Positions 31,901 to 38,312 of a stretch of DNA of 45,943 nt are shown here, piece by piece. Below the pieces are notes generated by a model. That model was not told the DNA's origin, did no database searches, and saw nothing but the letters and a program-made list of their open reading frames with translations. Position 1 is the first letter of the stretch, and each line of letters begins with the position of its first letter. Made by a program: the position numbers and the translations under genes. This DNA comes from a virus: positions 1 to 45,943 of IMG/VR virus record IMGVR_UViG_3300017730_001898; one strand, written 5' to 3'.

Positions 31901-32197
31901 AAAGCAACTAATACTAACTTATCGTCAGCACAATATAAAGAATTAGTAAATTTATTAGATGCAGGAGATGACTCAGCATTTAAACAAAAATATGGTGCAT
32001 ATAATATACTTAACTATTTAAATATTAAACGTAGTGATGGGGAATTAGAGGGTATATTATTCATGAATAAGAAAACTAAAACAGTTCATTATGTTAAAGA
32101 TTTAAATGACATACAAAATTTAGCATTAGAGGTAGGAACAATTTATCCTATTAGTACAAATAGTATATATCCTTATCCTCAAATAGGAGTCAAATAA
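25925..32197 (+). CDS. Giant polyvalent protein with amidoligase-like and PD-(D/E)XK nuclease-like domains
   Basis: A 2090-residue protein, the largest in the window. The N-terminus MKFKDVKTLEHLLKEYGA has the cargo-type start, followed by a Gly/Lys/Pro-rich linker to about residue 120. An amidoligase-like domain spans about residues 225-700. It shows CGFEAETFF near 227 (GxExE type), GTGAELISPVF near 461, and STGLHVTMSW near 497, the motifs of glutamine-synthetase-fold amidoligases. A long, highly charged helical middle follows. Near the C-terminus GAGEFLL (about 1880) and GDLLIDGRNVEVKTK (about 1902-1916) give the E, D and ExK residues of a PD-(D/E)XK nuclease. Multi-domain giants of this kind are known as phage polyvalent proteins, thought to be delivered with the DNA. 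Domain calls are by motif only. Confidence 0.7.
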   Translation: MKFKDVKTLEHLLKEYGASSGGGAVGGGGHGASAKANKSKKSIASGPDVSTASPTVTGQPAQKPQQAKPSTNQVKAKDLQDGDMVVSKDGKTAEVYSKVGQGNNPSALITKDKQGNLAEIPKDETVDAIQPNKPGELDTIPDEKERTSFKDRIKQGMALGNKIAGVDEGKLGKLAKGKGRKLQIRKLKGKIKRLAKSKLKEANPKLFEINFNRKSVAREALDTPVKCGFEAETFFYNVEGGNSSHVDDMSIGDIEYEYGDLPDSAYEDYRSWLYDKGQEDYLDDLVADKIQEVKEDEDWLDEFIDSSSGPSSEAIERYKDDFQDADPKEYENREEDGWTYINWVREYVEEEYEDEYHEWLDGAVREDYNLDDEATEAAEQDYSMDDWVYDNYSYMSDFLNDYGYEYSDGGGDVEQVASELHTWAENNSKFTDFPESGDYGDTYTTTAWAVEKDSSIEPDEGTGAELISPVFDSPRKMLSEMKSLFDWSEENFGTNNSTGLHVTMSWNGEPDAPVDENGRREGQELNKLKMALLLGDPYLLAEFGRLRNSYTKSQYNNILKYAEGMKRGDANSLEEFEKMLSKGIDTGKFNTIHFKDDKDRDSNNKLIEFRIAGGADYNEMYEKVVKAVVRYATVMKAGYDKNAYRDDYVNAVFRLLRKSQEIDPKKLKDLEVVNHPIIDSAKEIVGKKDYFDVVRYLSNSVEYYNEYKNLSDPDADKKWKQSIKDYKKGTGRDPSWVGEAEEGESITGYIEPSSMPPSKRAEGRFQKSQESFINAVVILSRDIADGITRGSVRAKDISIFRDYSKQLELDDKKLQGLALRQLNDQNYNGTDKENIARLKKGIDTLFKRDIIQEPGFMSHQDVDVILKQLWQFFQTDDSDDYHKRVELADLLIGANPNMAGLGNNKDDDEKHGLVMDFLQEISHTRQLNTFVAKLRGSGYGNYITPIESGKMTNQDEVESLKKFLEPYGGYDHPTSKDHHINIKSDDKYEDVAKSSLIQKCRTRLDYIKDLQNSEPEKYQKIKTKLIKIGETLVDTIVAPEDGEGIEGADITDKDGTNISGFIKDQYNRQDSWCLNLHRRDWNNTKDFLAKSGDKDDDTYNFTSAYDDYVVRNPFSMVLDYYKSKSDFANIHKNSEVKKIVKNNFAGFKKFFNEFDKIFTSEGFTDLKAEISDKDRYDKRNKDFEKNVRDNAKAKLNIPSHSFIYFDKDFWETLTDNSYADRGPWLDNNLDHFGDDLNKEGKIYVIPSAHWSQADDAFNGLDLIKNFENAKNYFHTWRRIGYNKILSKFMAKYNVSFENLTDRQGKYMSQPDNMESTLSDFAIEVTHKGDSRSGAPGQEDLVPTEDLENPNSGEPINRGSAMMWDQSTDDAEKKRFDAFDWGLYPTKMKDVVAKEMENESSFQLALQNVLQKVLDNKVDIDQNDLGLPDEKIMYAAGVDGSELEGKASNTISQKANWTNLADYLKLERGVNDQGVNLLKKVHSQYDSDGQKYRTKDDNITVGMERWLLAVKDAIKYIETNYKVSGGNYFRDGDDVSDVHSSTTDHESGVAIEDYDEMRSKYFNFNAMMMNGMQNYLVQTDVNRLVGFLKNPDNDEEFKKDVLQSMMRERELGMEPNDFQGALARGRMYSQRQRESVFNRFENLPLEEQLTIISKSKVLENLSKKSEGPSSDALPDNSIPYLLNKLLAEPMKAGDLRKQMDAYWALPVPQMLSDFRAVRAQGGKEADCRNILKQYINSQLDPQIKKHVKLVENKDDVIDRIKGLPDEDKQTDKVVQYIEQLLDDMGVGGRLASLTSNLEDIDDEEVKKSNVKLAKIISSIEMTPLERAQLFASWKQDKLIDVKKLLSGNGQTFSEVFKGYGDEIYMTELIDDLADVDSYGIGAGEFLLAVLSQKIKGIGSTGGSGDLLIDGRNVEVKTKTSRNARFKDWHVQPDQTWASKVEKFKQDFADIDEVSGAATTGMNSTQLSAMLKNPVLQQNPERKKQALLSIMAIFKATNTNLSSAQYKELVNLLDAGDDSAFKQKYGAYNILNYLNIKRSDGELEGILFMNKKTKTVHYVKDLNDIQNLALEVGTIYPISTNSIYPYPQIGVK

Positions 32198-32718
32198 TGC
32201 ATATTAGAGAAGTTTTCGATAACATGGACAGAAATACAAAATTAATGAGAGACCTTGAACAACAGGAAATCGATAAGAAAAATTTAAAAACACCAGAAGA
32301 GATTAAAAAATATATTATAGGCCTCAAACTTGCAGGTTTAGTTCAATACAAAGAAGATATTATTACATTATTTAAATATTTTGGATTACCAATCAAATTG
32401 AATGCAGAAGCCGGTGGCGGTGGCGGTGGCGGTGCCGGAGGTGGTGCTGGTGGCGGTGCTGGTGGCTCAGGAGGAGCCGGTGCTGGTGCAGGAGCAAGTT
32501 CAGGCGGTGACGGTGGTTCAGCAAGTTCAAGTGGAGACAGCGGGTCTGCAGATGGTGGTAGTTCAGGAGATAGTTCTACTTCATCATCCGCTGATTCCAC
32601 ACCTACACCTGTAAGCAGAGGGTATGCATTTTTAGGAAGTATGTCGCCTTACAAAAAGAAAAAGAAGAAAAAGAAAAAAAGTAAGAAAAACTTTGATTTC
32701 GGTAAAGGCGTCTACTAA
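32197..32718 (+). CDS. Gly/Ser-rich low-complexity late protein with poly-Lys tail
   Basis: A 173-residue protein in three parts. A helical N-terminal 70 residues begins MHIREVF, the cargo-type start. A Gly/Ala run then shades into Gly/Ser (about 70-135). The tail has nine consecutive lysines plus KSKKNFDFGKGVY. No enzyme motif is seen. The low-complexity part is encoded by GGT/GGC-rich repeats that stand out in GC content from the AT-rich genome. It may be a flexible linker or a DNA-binding packaged protein. Its start overlaps the giant gene stop (TAATG). Confidence 0.6.
   Translation: MHIREVFDNMDRNTKLMRDLEQQEIDKKNLKTPEEIKKYIIGLKLAGLVQYKEDIITLFKYFGLPIKLNAEAGGGGGGGAGGGAGGGAGGSGGAGAGAGASSGGDGGSASSSGDSGSADGGSSGDSSTSSSADSTPTPVSRGYAFLGSMSPYKKKKKKKKKSKKNFDFGKGVY
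32412..32500 (+). repeat. GGT/GGC-rich low-complexity tract
   Basis: A run of short, imperfect GGTGGC, GGTGCC and GGTGCT units encoding the Gly/Ala run of the protein at 32197. It is locally very GC-rich compared with the rest of the window and prone to replication slippage. Confidence 0.7.
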
Positions 32719-32720
32719 AA

Positions 32721-34484
32721 ATGAAATTATTTGAACTGGAAGACAGACCTGAATTGGATAAAGTGTTTCCCAGAAGCATAATGCCACAAGTCAGAAAAAA
32801 TAACCTTGAAGATTCTGGTTATGAGTTTGAAAAGAAAAAAATAAAATTAAGTAAAATTAAACCTGTACAAGATCAAAGAGTACAGGGTATGCATGATAGA
32901 GCATTAAAAGGATTTCAAGACGGCAGTATTAGGCCTATAATTATAGACAAACATAATTATATTGTTAATGGGCATCACAGATACGATGTTGCCAGAAGTT
33001 TAGATTTAGATAAAGTAAAAGTTCTTAAAGTAGATGCAACAATAGAAGAACTAATAGATCATTATAGTGATAAAACTAGTGATGCTCCCACAATAGAACA
33101 ACAACTTAAATCAAAGTTACAGCAAAAACTTAAAGAAATTCATAGTGCTAAACCATATGATAATATGGACGACAATGGATTAATAAAATTTAGATATGAA
33201 GATGCAACATCTGATCCACAGCCATTTGGAGAAGATGCACATTTAAAATTAGCACCTATACCAGGAATATCCAGAAATGAAGTATATGATAATGGAGTTT
33301 CTAGACATATATTCCTTATGAATAATAAAGAACCTATATTTTTACTTACTATAAAAAAACAATTGGACGGTTGGGTTACAACAAATGTAGTTACTCACAG
33401 TAATTACAGAGGAAAAGGATTTGCTGTGCCTGTTTACTTAGCAGTTAGTAAAGCATATGGAGAACCACTTTATAGTTTTGGAACACAGAGTCCTGGAGGA
33501 CATAAAATTTGGCAAAATCTTGCAAAACAACATCCAAAAAGAGTAACTGGATATGATACAGTATCTAAACAAGAGGTTCCATTCGCTGATGTTTTTGATG
33601 GAAAGGTAGCCACTAGAGCAAAACTACTACCAGAAAGTATTCAACGAAGAGATTGCTATGAGGCGGCAGTAAAACAAATGTTAGAGTATGCTAAAGAAAA
33701 TCCTGCTATGGTAAACTCATTAAGCCTTGTTCATGGATATGTAACCGGCCAAGCCAGTTATGTAAAAGACCAACGTTATGGACACGGTTGGTTAGAAATA
33801 GGCGATGTAGTACAAGATTGTACTAATAATGCTGTAATGAGGAAAGAACAATATTATAAATTAGGAAATATCAATCCTGATGAATTAAAAAAATATTCGT
33901 ATAAAGATGTTTTACAAAAAATATCTACTACTAAACATTATGGGCCTTGGGATTTAGAAAAAACAGAATTTGAAAAAGGCATTGAAGAAGATGTTGTGGG
34001 TATGAATCCAAGTGCCAAGAAGCCTTACTTTTCACCACAAGAAGCAGACAGAGCCAATAATGAATGGGTAAACCAAGCACAGGTAGATCAAGGAGACGGT
34101 GTTATAATAAAAGCCACAGACGGCAAACAATATCGTATAATGACCAGTTATGGCAATCAACATTTTGAGGATGGTGAAGTTTACTTAGATGGCATTACTG
34201 ATGCTGGATTTATAGACCCAGAAGGCTACCCGGATGCCGCAGAACTGTTATACTATCATAGTGCTACAGGACATTATCCTGATGATGAGGAATATGAAGT
34301 ACAAGAAAACTTTAAAGACGGTAAAAAGAAAGGTAAAAGTCGTCCAGGCAGAGTAAAGAAAGCAGGTGCCAGTTGCAATGGCTCAGTTACAAGTCTACGC
34401 AAAAAAGCAAAAAACAGCAGTGGTGAGAAGTCCAAAATGTATCACTGGTGTGCCAACATGAAGGCTGGCAGAAAGAAAAAATAA
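32721..34484 (+). CDS. Multi-domain cargo protein: ParB-like, GNAT-like and papain-like
   Basis: A 587-residue protein with the cargo-type start MKLFELEDRPEL. A ParB/sulfiredoxin-like domain (about 38-105) has IRPIIIDKHNYIVNGHHRYD. A GNAT-like segment (about 190-270) has THSNYRGKGFAVPVYLAVSK, close to the acetyl-CoA-binding motif A. A possible papain-like or transglutaminase-like domain follows, with RRDCYEAA near 311 and YGHGWLEIGDVVQD near 354-367 supplying Cys, His and Asp. The C-terminal 60 residues are basic with two Cys (KKAGASCNGSVTSLRKK, MYHWCANMKAG), a tail I recognise from other marine myoviruses. Each domain call is by motif, but the combination again fits a polyvalent injected protein. 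Confidence 0.65.
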   Translation: MKLFELEDRPELDKVFPRSIMPQVRKNNLEDSGYEFEKKKIKLSKIKPVQDQRVQGMHDRALKGFQDGSIRPIIIDKHNYIVNGHHRYDVARSLDLDKVKVLKVDATIEELIDHYSDKTSDAPTIEQQLKSKLQQKLKEIHSAKPYDNMDDNGLIKFRYEDATSDPQPFGEDAHLKLAPIPGISRNEVYDNGVSRHIFLMNNKEPIFLLTIKKQLDGWVTTNVVTHSNYRGKGFAVPVYLAVSKAYGEPLYSFGTQSPGGHKIWQNLAKQHPKRVTGYDTVSKQEVPFADVFDGKVATRAKLLPESIQRRDCYEAAVKQMLEYAKENPAMVNSLSLVHGYVTGQASYVKDQRYGHGWLEIGDVVQDCTNNAVMRKEQYYKLGNINPDELKKYSYKDVLQKISTTKHYGPWDLEKTEFEKGIEEDVVGMNPSAKKPYFSPQEADRANNEWVNQAQVDQGDGVIIKATDGKQYRIMTSYGNQHFEDGEVYLDGITDAGFIDPEGYPDAAELLYYHSATGHYPDDEEYEVQENFKDGKKKGKSRPGRVKKAGASCNGSVTSLRKKAKNSSGEKSKMYHWCANMKAGRKKK

Positions 34485-34496
34485 CTAAATAATTGC

Positions 34497-35645
34497 ATGT
34501 CCAAATACGGTAAAAAACCACTTTCATCTACACAACAACGATTAAAAGATTATCAATTAGGAATTTATCATAATGCAAATGCCAAATGGGCAAACGAACT
34601 AAGAGTATTAGGTAAAAATCCACAAGACGATAACAAATACGATATTGATTTAGACTTAATGAAGGAAACAATCATTAAAGATTGTGCAAACTATCTTCCT
34701 TTAGAAGACCATGGCGGAAAAGAATTGCAGAATAGTGATTACTCAGTATCTTGCCAATGGTATCCAAGTGATACAAAACATCTTTTTGAAAGTAATATGG
34801 CAGATCCAACTACAAAATCACTTATGAATAAAATAGGGTGGTGCGACGAAAATAATAATCCAACACAGGTAATTTATAATTTAGATAAAAATGGTTTTAG
34901 GTGTAAAGATTTTAAGCAGGAGAGAGGGAAAGGAATATTATTTTTAGGATGTAGTCATACATTTGGAGTAGGTTTAAATCAACAAGATACATTTGCTTTT
35001 AAAGTAGCAAACCACTTTGACAAGGAATGTTTTAATTATGGTATGCCAGGAAAAGGATTAGATACTGCGGCTTTATATACATCTTTATATTTGCAAGATG
35101 ACATTGATGTAGGCTACATAGATGCAGTTGTAGTTTACTGCCCGCCACCAGGAAGGGTTAGTTATTTTAGTTATAATACTGAATATGATATGGGTAGAGG
35201 GTACAATGAATTGGAGTTTCTCCAACTTCAAAATGATTATTTATTGCTAACTGACTATTATGATGACTCATATCTAGATAATGTACCATATGATGAAATG
35301 GCAGATATTGAAGAATTGTTTAATCTTAAAAATGCAAAAAGTAAATACGAAGTAAAAAAATTTTTAAAAGCAGGATTAGATCAACATGTTTATAAACATA
35401 GATCTGCTATGTGGGAACATTTTATGTTTACAAAAGAAAATAATTTTTACCGAGGACTACTTGCAGTAAACAGTATTAAAAGTTTTTGCTTGGAGAATAA
35501 TATTCCATTAGTATTAACAGAAGGGTCACCAACGATTTCTACTAAACATGATTGGGCAAGGGACTTAGGACACTTTGGACCACAAACCCATAACAATATA
35601 GCACAAGAAATTATTTCTAAGTTAGAGATATATCTAGATAAATAG
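34497..35645 (+). CDS. SGNH/GDSL-type hydrolase, larger form
   Basis: A 382-residue protein. GILFLGCSHTFGVG at about residues 146-159 carries the nucleophile Ser. CFNYGMPGKGLDT gives the block II Gly and a nearby Asn. Near the C-terminus DWARDLGHFGPQTHN could supply Asp and His. It shares the GCS-x-x-x-G opening with the 241-residue protein at 17595 but has a long N-terminal extension. It is probably an esterase-like enzyme; late context would fit a role at the cell surface or in the virion. The substrate is unknown. A poor late-type box (CTAAATAA) lies just upstream. Confidence 0.68.
   Translation: MSKYGKKPLSSTQQRLKDYQLGIYHNANAKWANELRVLGKNPQDDNKYDIDLDLMKETIIKDCANYLPLEDHGGKELQNSDYSVSCQWYPSDTKHLFESNMADPTTKSLMNKIGWCDENNNPTQVIYNLDKNGFRCKDFKQERGKGILFLGCSHTFGVGLNQQDTFAFKVANHFDKECFNYGMPGKGLDTAALYTSLYLQDDIDVGYIDAVVVYCPPPGRVSYFSYNTEYDMGRGYNELEFLQLQNDYLLLTDYYDDSYLDNVPYDEMADIEELFNLKNAKSKYEVKKFLKAGLDQHVYKHRSAMWEHFMFTKENNFYRGLLAVNSIKSFCLENNIPLVLTEGSPTISTKHDWARDLGHFGPQTHNNIAQEIISKLEIYLDK
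35637..35644 (+). promoter_or_regulatory. Late-type box overlapping the upstream stop
   Basis: GATAAATA formed by the last codons of the SGNH gene, 5 nt before the ATG at 35650. It may be functional or a by-product of coding. Confidence 0.4.
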
Positions 35646-35649
35646 TATT

Positions 35650-35997
35650 ATGCTTATTAAGGACATAATTAACGAAACAACCAGTAGTGGCGGTATAGCC
35701 AGTGTGGCAGTACCAATGAATAGTGATATTATAAAACGACCTGGTCCCGTAGTTAAAAAGAAAAAGAAGAAAACAACAGAAGATCAAGTTCCATATTTGC
35801 AGAGACCCAACTCACCATATGAATTAGGAAAGCAAGAATACCTACGTAAGAATCCAGGCAAAACAGAAGAAGATTTCAAAGAGTTATTGCCCAATCAACA
35901 AAACAAATACTTGGACAAGTATGTTGAAGGAAAATCTCCACACAAAAAAGGCACCAAAAAATATAAAAAACACATGGCGGCCATGCACGCCGGTTAA
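35650..35997 (+). CDS. Small basic late protein with capsid-targeting-like N-terminus
   Basis: A 115-residue protein starting MLIKDIINETTSSGG. The I-N-E|T site is close to the prohead-protease consensus, and the start matches the cargo-type pattern. The rest is rich in Lys and Pro (VVKKKKKKTTED, SPHKKGTKKYKKHM) and is probably DNA-binding or disordered. Function is unknown. It is followed 1 nt later by the next small gene. Confidence 0.6.
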   Translation: MLIKDIINETTSSGGIASVAVPMNSDIIKRPGPVVKKKKKKTTEDQVPYLQRPNSPYELGKQEYLRKNPGKTEEDFKELLPNQQNKYLDKYVEGKSPHKKGTKKYKKHMAAMHAG

Positions 35998-35998
35998 T

Positions 35999-36220
35999 AT
36001 GAGAGCAGTCAAAGACAAAAACAAATATCTTAATTTAATCAGTAGTACTGAGGCAAGACTGTTCAATAAAGTTGATTTATCGGGCTTTGTTAGTGTAAAT
36101 AGTTTAGACGAAAGAGAACAATATATTGCAGAAGAACTTTATAAAAAAGACGTACTGCAAAAAATACAGAAAGGTGAACAAGTTGGTTACAAAATCTACC
36201 CGCAAAAGGAAAAACTATAA
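35999..36220 (+). CDS. Small hypothetical protein
   Basis: A 73-residue charged, helical protein. It starts at the ATG at 35999, one nt after the previous stop; an upstream in-frame start would lie inside the preceding gene. It contains EREQYIAEELYKKDVLQKI. No family is recognised. It overlaps the next gene. Confidence 0.6.
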   Translation: MRAVKDKNKYLNLISSTEARLFNKVDLSGFVSVNSLDEREQYIAEELYKKDVLQKIQKGEQVGYKIYPQKEKL

Positions 36221-36596
36221 TAAAAAATTTCTTGCGAAGAGGTTAGACGGTCTAGCAAAAAAAGTTGCTAAACGCAACGTATATGTAATAGAAAAAACCG
36301 ATCCAGGTTATAATATTATTAATTATTTAGACAAGTCTGTTTTTATAGAAAATGTTCCTTTTTTAAATTTAGCACAAAGAGCCTGCAAAAGTTTTAACAA
36401 ATCTAAAGAAGAAGTTAATCCAATGCACATGCAAAGACATATAGACAAGTACTTTAAACACTATATGGACTTACAATTCTATAAACATACTATACAAACC
36501 AGTGAAGACAAAGTAAAAGTTTTTACAGCAGGTGTTAGAATGCAAGATAGTTTAGATATGATCAAAGAAGCCAAGGTACATCTAGCAACTTTTTAG
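36183..36596 (+). CDS. Basic hypothetical protein, TTG start likely
   Basis: The reading frame has no ATG near its 5' end. A TTG at 36183 preceded by AAAGG is the best start, giving 137 residues; TTG at 36126 is a longer option. The N-terminus is very basic (TKSTRKRKNYNKKFLAKR). The middle holds GYNIINYLDKSVFIENVPF and the end is helical. No family is recognised. It ends just before a late box. Confidence 0.55.
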   Translation: MVTKSTRKRKNYNKKFLAKRLDGLAKKVAKRNVYVIEKTDPGYNIINYLDKSVFIENVPFLNLAQRACKSFNKSKEEVNPMHMQRHIDKYFKHYMDLQFYKHTIQTSEDKVKVFTAGVRMQDSLDMIKEAKVHLATF

Positions 36597-36616
36597 ACCA
36601 AAAATTACATTTAAAT

Positions 36617-36624
36617 GATAAATA
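36617..36624 (+). promoter_or_regulatory. Late promoter box before 433-residue acidic gene
   Basis: GATAAATA in TTAAATGATAAATA, 33 nt before the ATG at 36658 and followed by a perfect stem-loop. Confidence 0.78.
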
Positions 36625-36626
36625 AG

Positions 36627-36645
36627 AAGTATATTACATATACTT
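36627..36645 (+). promoter_or_regulatory. 5'-UTR stem-loop before 433-residue gene
   Basis: AAGTATAT at 36627-36634 pairs perfectly with ATATACTT at 36638-36645 around TAC, directly downstream of the late box. AGGAAGA follows as ribosome-binding site. Confidence 0.6.
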
Positions 36646-36657
36646 TAGGAAGAAACT

Positions 36658-37959
36658 ATGTTTATTAGAGATTTTAATCAGCAAGGACAAAATAAAATAA
36701 CAAAAATTAACAAACTGTTAAGCGAAGAGTTTGGCATGAGTATCAAGTCATCTTATCCTAAAAAGGAAAAGTTACAGACTATACTCGAGATGTCAGATAA
36801 GGCTATAATTAAATTGAAAGATACTACAAAAAACTTTCAGTTAGAGCCTGAATATGCAAAATATCTTGGTATTAAAGATGTTATGAAAACTATGATTAGT
36901 GAAGGCATGTATGCTGAATCACCAGCATACGTGGAAATGAAAGAAAAACTTTGTGCAGAAGTTCAAAACTTAATGGATTCAGGTTGTACTGAATCTGAAG
37001 CAGTAAGCCAATGCATGAACACATTCAGAAAAAATCCTAATTACTGCCACGATGATGAACACATACTTCCTATTGTTATGATGGCGGCTAAAGATTACAT
37101 GGAAGGTGGTTGTGGTACACATGAATCACTAGAAGAGATTGCAACAGAAGGTCCAGATTCAGAATTAAACGAAAAACTTTTAAGTGAACTTGCTAAAGAG
37201 ATAGGTATAGAATTATCAAATCATGACAGTATGAGTGCAATAGAAGAAAAACTTAATATGTTTGCAGAAGTTACAGGCAAGAGCAGAGATTCAGTTGTTG
37301 GATTTTTGAATGGACTTGAAGAAGATGCAGTAGTACAAGGTATTAAGTTCTTTGGTGCTAAAGTTAGAGAATCAAATGCATTTGTAGATGCTAGAAGAGA
37401 AGCAATTAAAAATGACGAAGATGAGTTTACAGTAGGTGGAAAAACTTACAAAGTTACAGGCGATACATCAGACGAAAAGAAAAACGAAAGTATGTTTGAC
37501 AGTATTATAGACGAAATGCTTTCAGAAGAAGTTGAGTCAGTTGAAGAAGCAGAAGTTGTAATGGCTGTTAGAGCATTAGCAGACGATATTCAAGATCATG
37601 TAGAAAGACTAGGCAGAATGGTAAACGAAGATTTACCTGCAATAGCAGACCAAATGGTAAATGAATTTGGTGCTGATAAGGCCGCTTCATTTAAAAGCGA
37701 AGCAGAGGGTGTTTTATCAGGAGCATTAGAAAGTGCCAAACAGGCAAAAGATGGTGTTAATGGTCTAGTTGGAAGTATTACTGGTGAAGATATGGGTCTA
37801 GGCGGAGACGACATGGGTAGCATAGAAGATCCATTAGGTGCAGACAGTCCAATAGATGACATGGAAGAATTACCAGCAGAACCTGAAATGGATGTAAACG
37901 AACCAGCGGCGGCAGGACCAGAAGAAGAGCCACTAGGTAGAGCACCTGTAGAGGTGTAA
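36658..37959 (+). CDS. Acidic late protein, putative virion or head protein
   Basis: A 433-residue, mainly helical and acidic protein. Residues about 95-155 contain four or five Cys in short spacing (MDSGCTESEAVSQCMNTFRK, NYCHDDEH, GGCGTHE), possibly metal-binding. The last 60 residues are Asp/Glu/Pro/Gly-rich and probably disordered. I recognise similar proteins from marine T4-like phages without assigned function. The late box and 5' stem-loop suggest strong late expression. The start MFIRDF resembles the cargo-type N-terminus but has no clear protease site. It is followed 2 nt later by the next gene. Confidence 0.65.
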   Translation: MFIRDFNQQGQNKITKINKLLSEEFGMSIKSSYPKKEKLQTILEMSDKAIIKLKDTTKNFQLEPEYAKYLGIKDVMKTMISEGMYAESPAYVEMKEKLCAEVQNLMDSGCTESEAVSQCMNTFRKNPNYCHDDEHILPIVMMAAKDYMEGGCGTHESLEEIATEGPDSELNEKLLSELAKEIGIELSNHDSMSAIEEKLNMFAEVTGKSRDSVVGFLNGLEEDAVVQGIKFFGAKVRESNAFVDARREAIKNDEDEFTVGGKTYKVTGDTSDEKKNESMFDSIIDEMLSEEVESVEEAEVVMAVRALADDIQDHVERLGRMVNEDLPAIADQMVNEFGADKAASFKSEAEGVLSGALESAKQAKDGVNGLVGSITGEDMGLGGDDMGSIEDPLGADSPIDDMEELPAEPEMDVNEPAAAGPEEEPLGRAPVEV

Positions 37960-37961
37960 AA

Positions 37962-38312
37962 ATGCTCATTAATGAGGTTATAGCAGTACAGGAAAAAGAT
38001 CAGGATTTTGCGGCAGGGTTGTTAGCAAAAGTACAAGATATCCTTACAGTTGCTATGTCCAGAGATATTAAAAAAATATCTACAAAAAAATTCCTTAAAA
38101 TTTTAGACGTAAATGGTTATACAGATTTAACTATGGACCAACTAAAGTTAGCAGTCAATACATCTGGATTTGCTAACAGTATAGATGATGAAACTATTGT
38201 ACCTAAAGATGAGTTAGGTGCAGATATAGATACTGATGTTGAAGATCCATCAGTAGATGTAGGGGCAATGGCAGGTGATCAGGCCCTAGCAGATATTAAG
38301 GCGGAACTATAA
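37962..38312 (+). CDS. Small acidic late protein
   Basis: A 116-residue protein starting MLINEVIAVQEKDQ, with a cargo-like start but a poor cleavage site. The helical core is FLKILDVNGYTDLTMDQLKLAV and the C-terminus is acidic (DIDTDVEDPSVDV). It is probably co-expressed with the 433-residue gene before it and overlaps the next start by 1 nt (TAATG). Function is unknown. Confidence 0.6.
   Translation: MLINEVIAVQEKDQDFAAGLLAKVQDILTVAMSRDIKKISTKKFLKILDVNGYTDLTMDQLKLAVNTSGFANSIDDETIVPKDELGADIDTDVEDPSVDVGAMAGDQALADIKAEL

Noticed and set aside
32343-32600. Minus-strand Pro/Ala-rich frame of 85 residues
   Set aside because: It is the complement of the GGT/GGC tract in the gene at 32197, so its Pro-rich sequence is a by-product.
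32721-33060. ParB-like domain as evidence of a plasmid-type prophage with partition system
   Set aside because: No ParA, no partition-site repeats and no plasmid replication gene are present. ParB-like domains are common in delivered phage polyvalent proteins.
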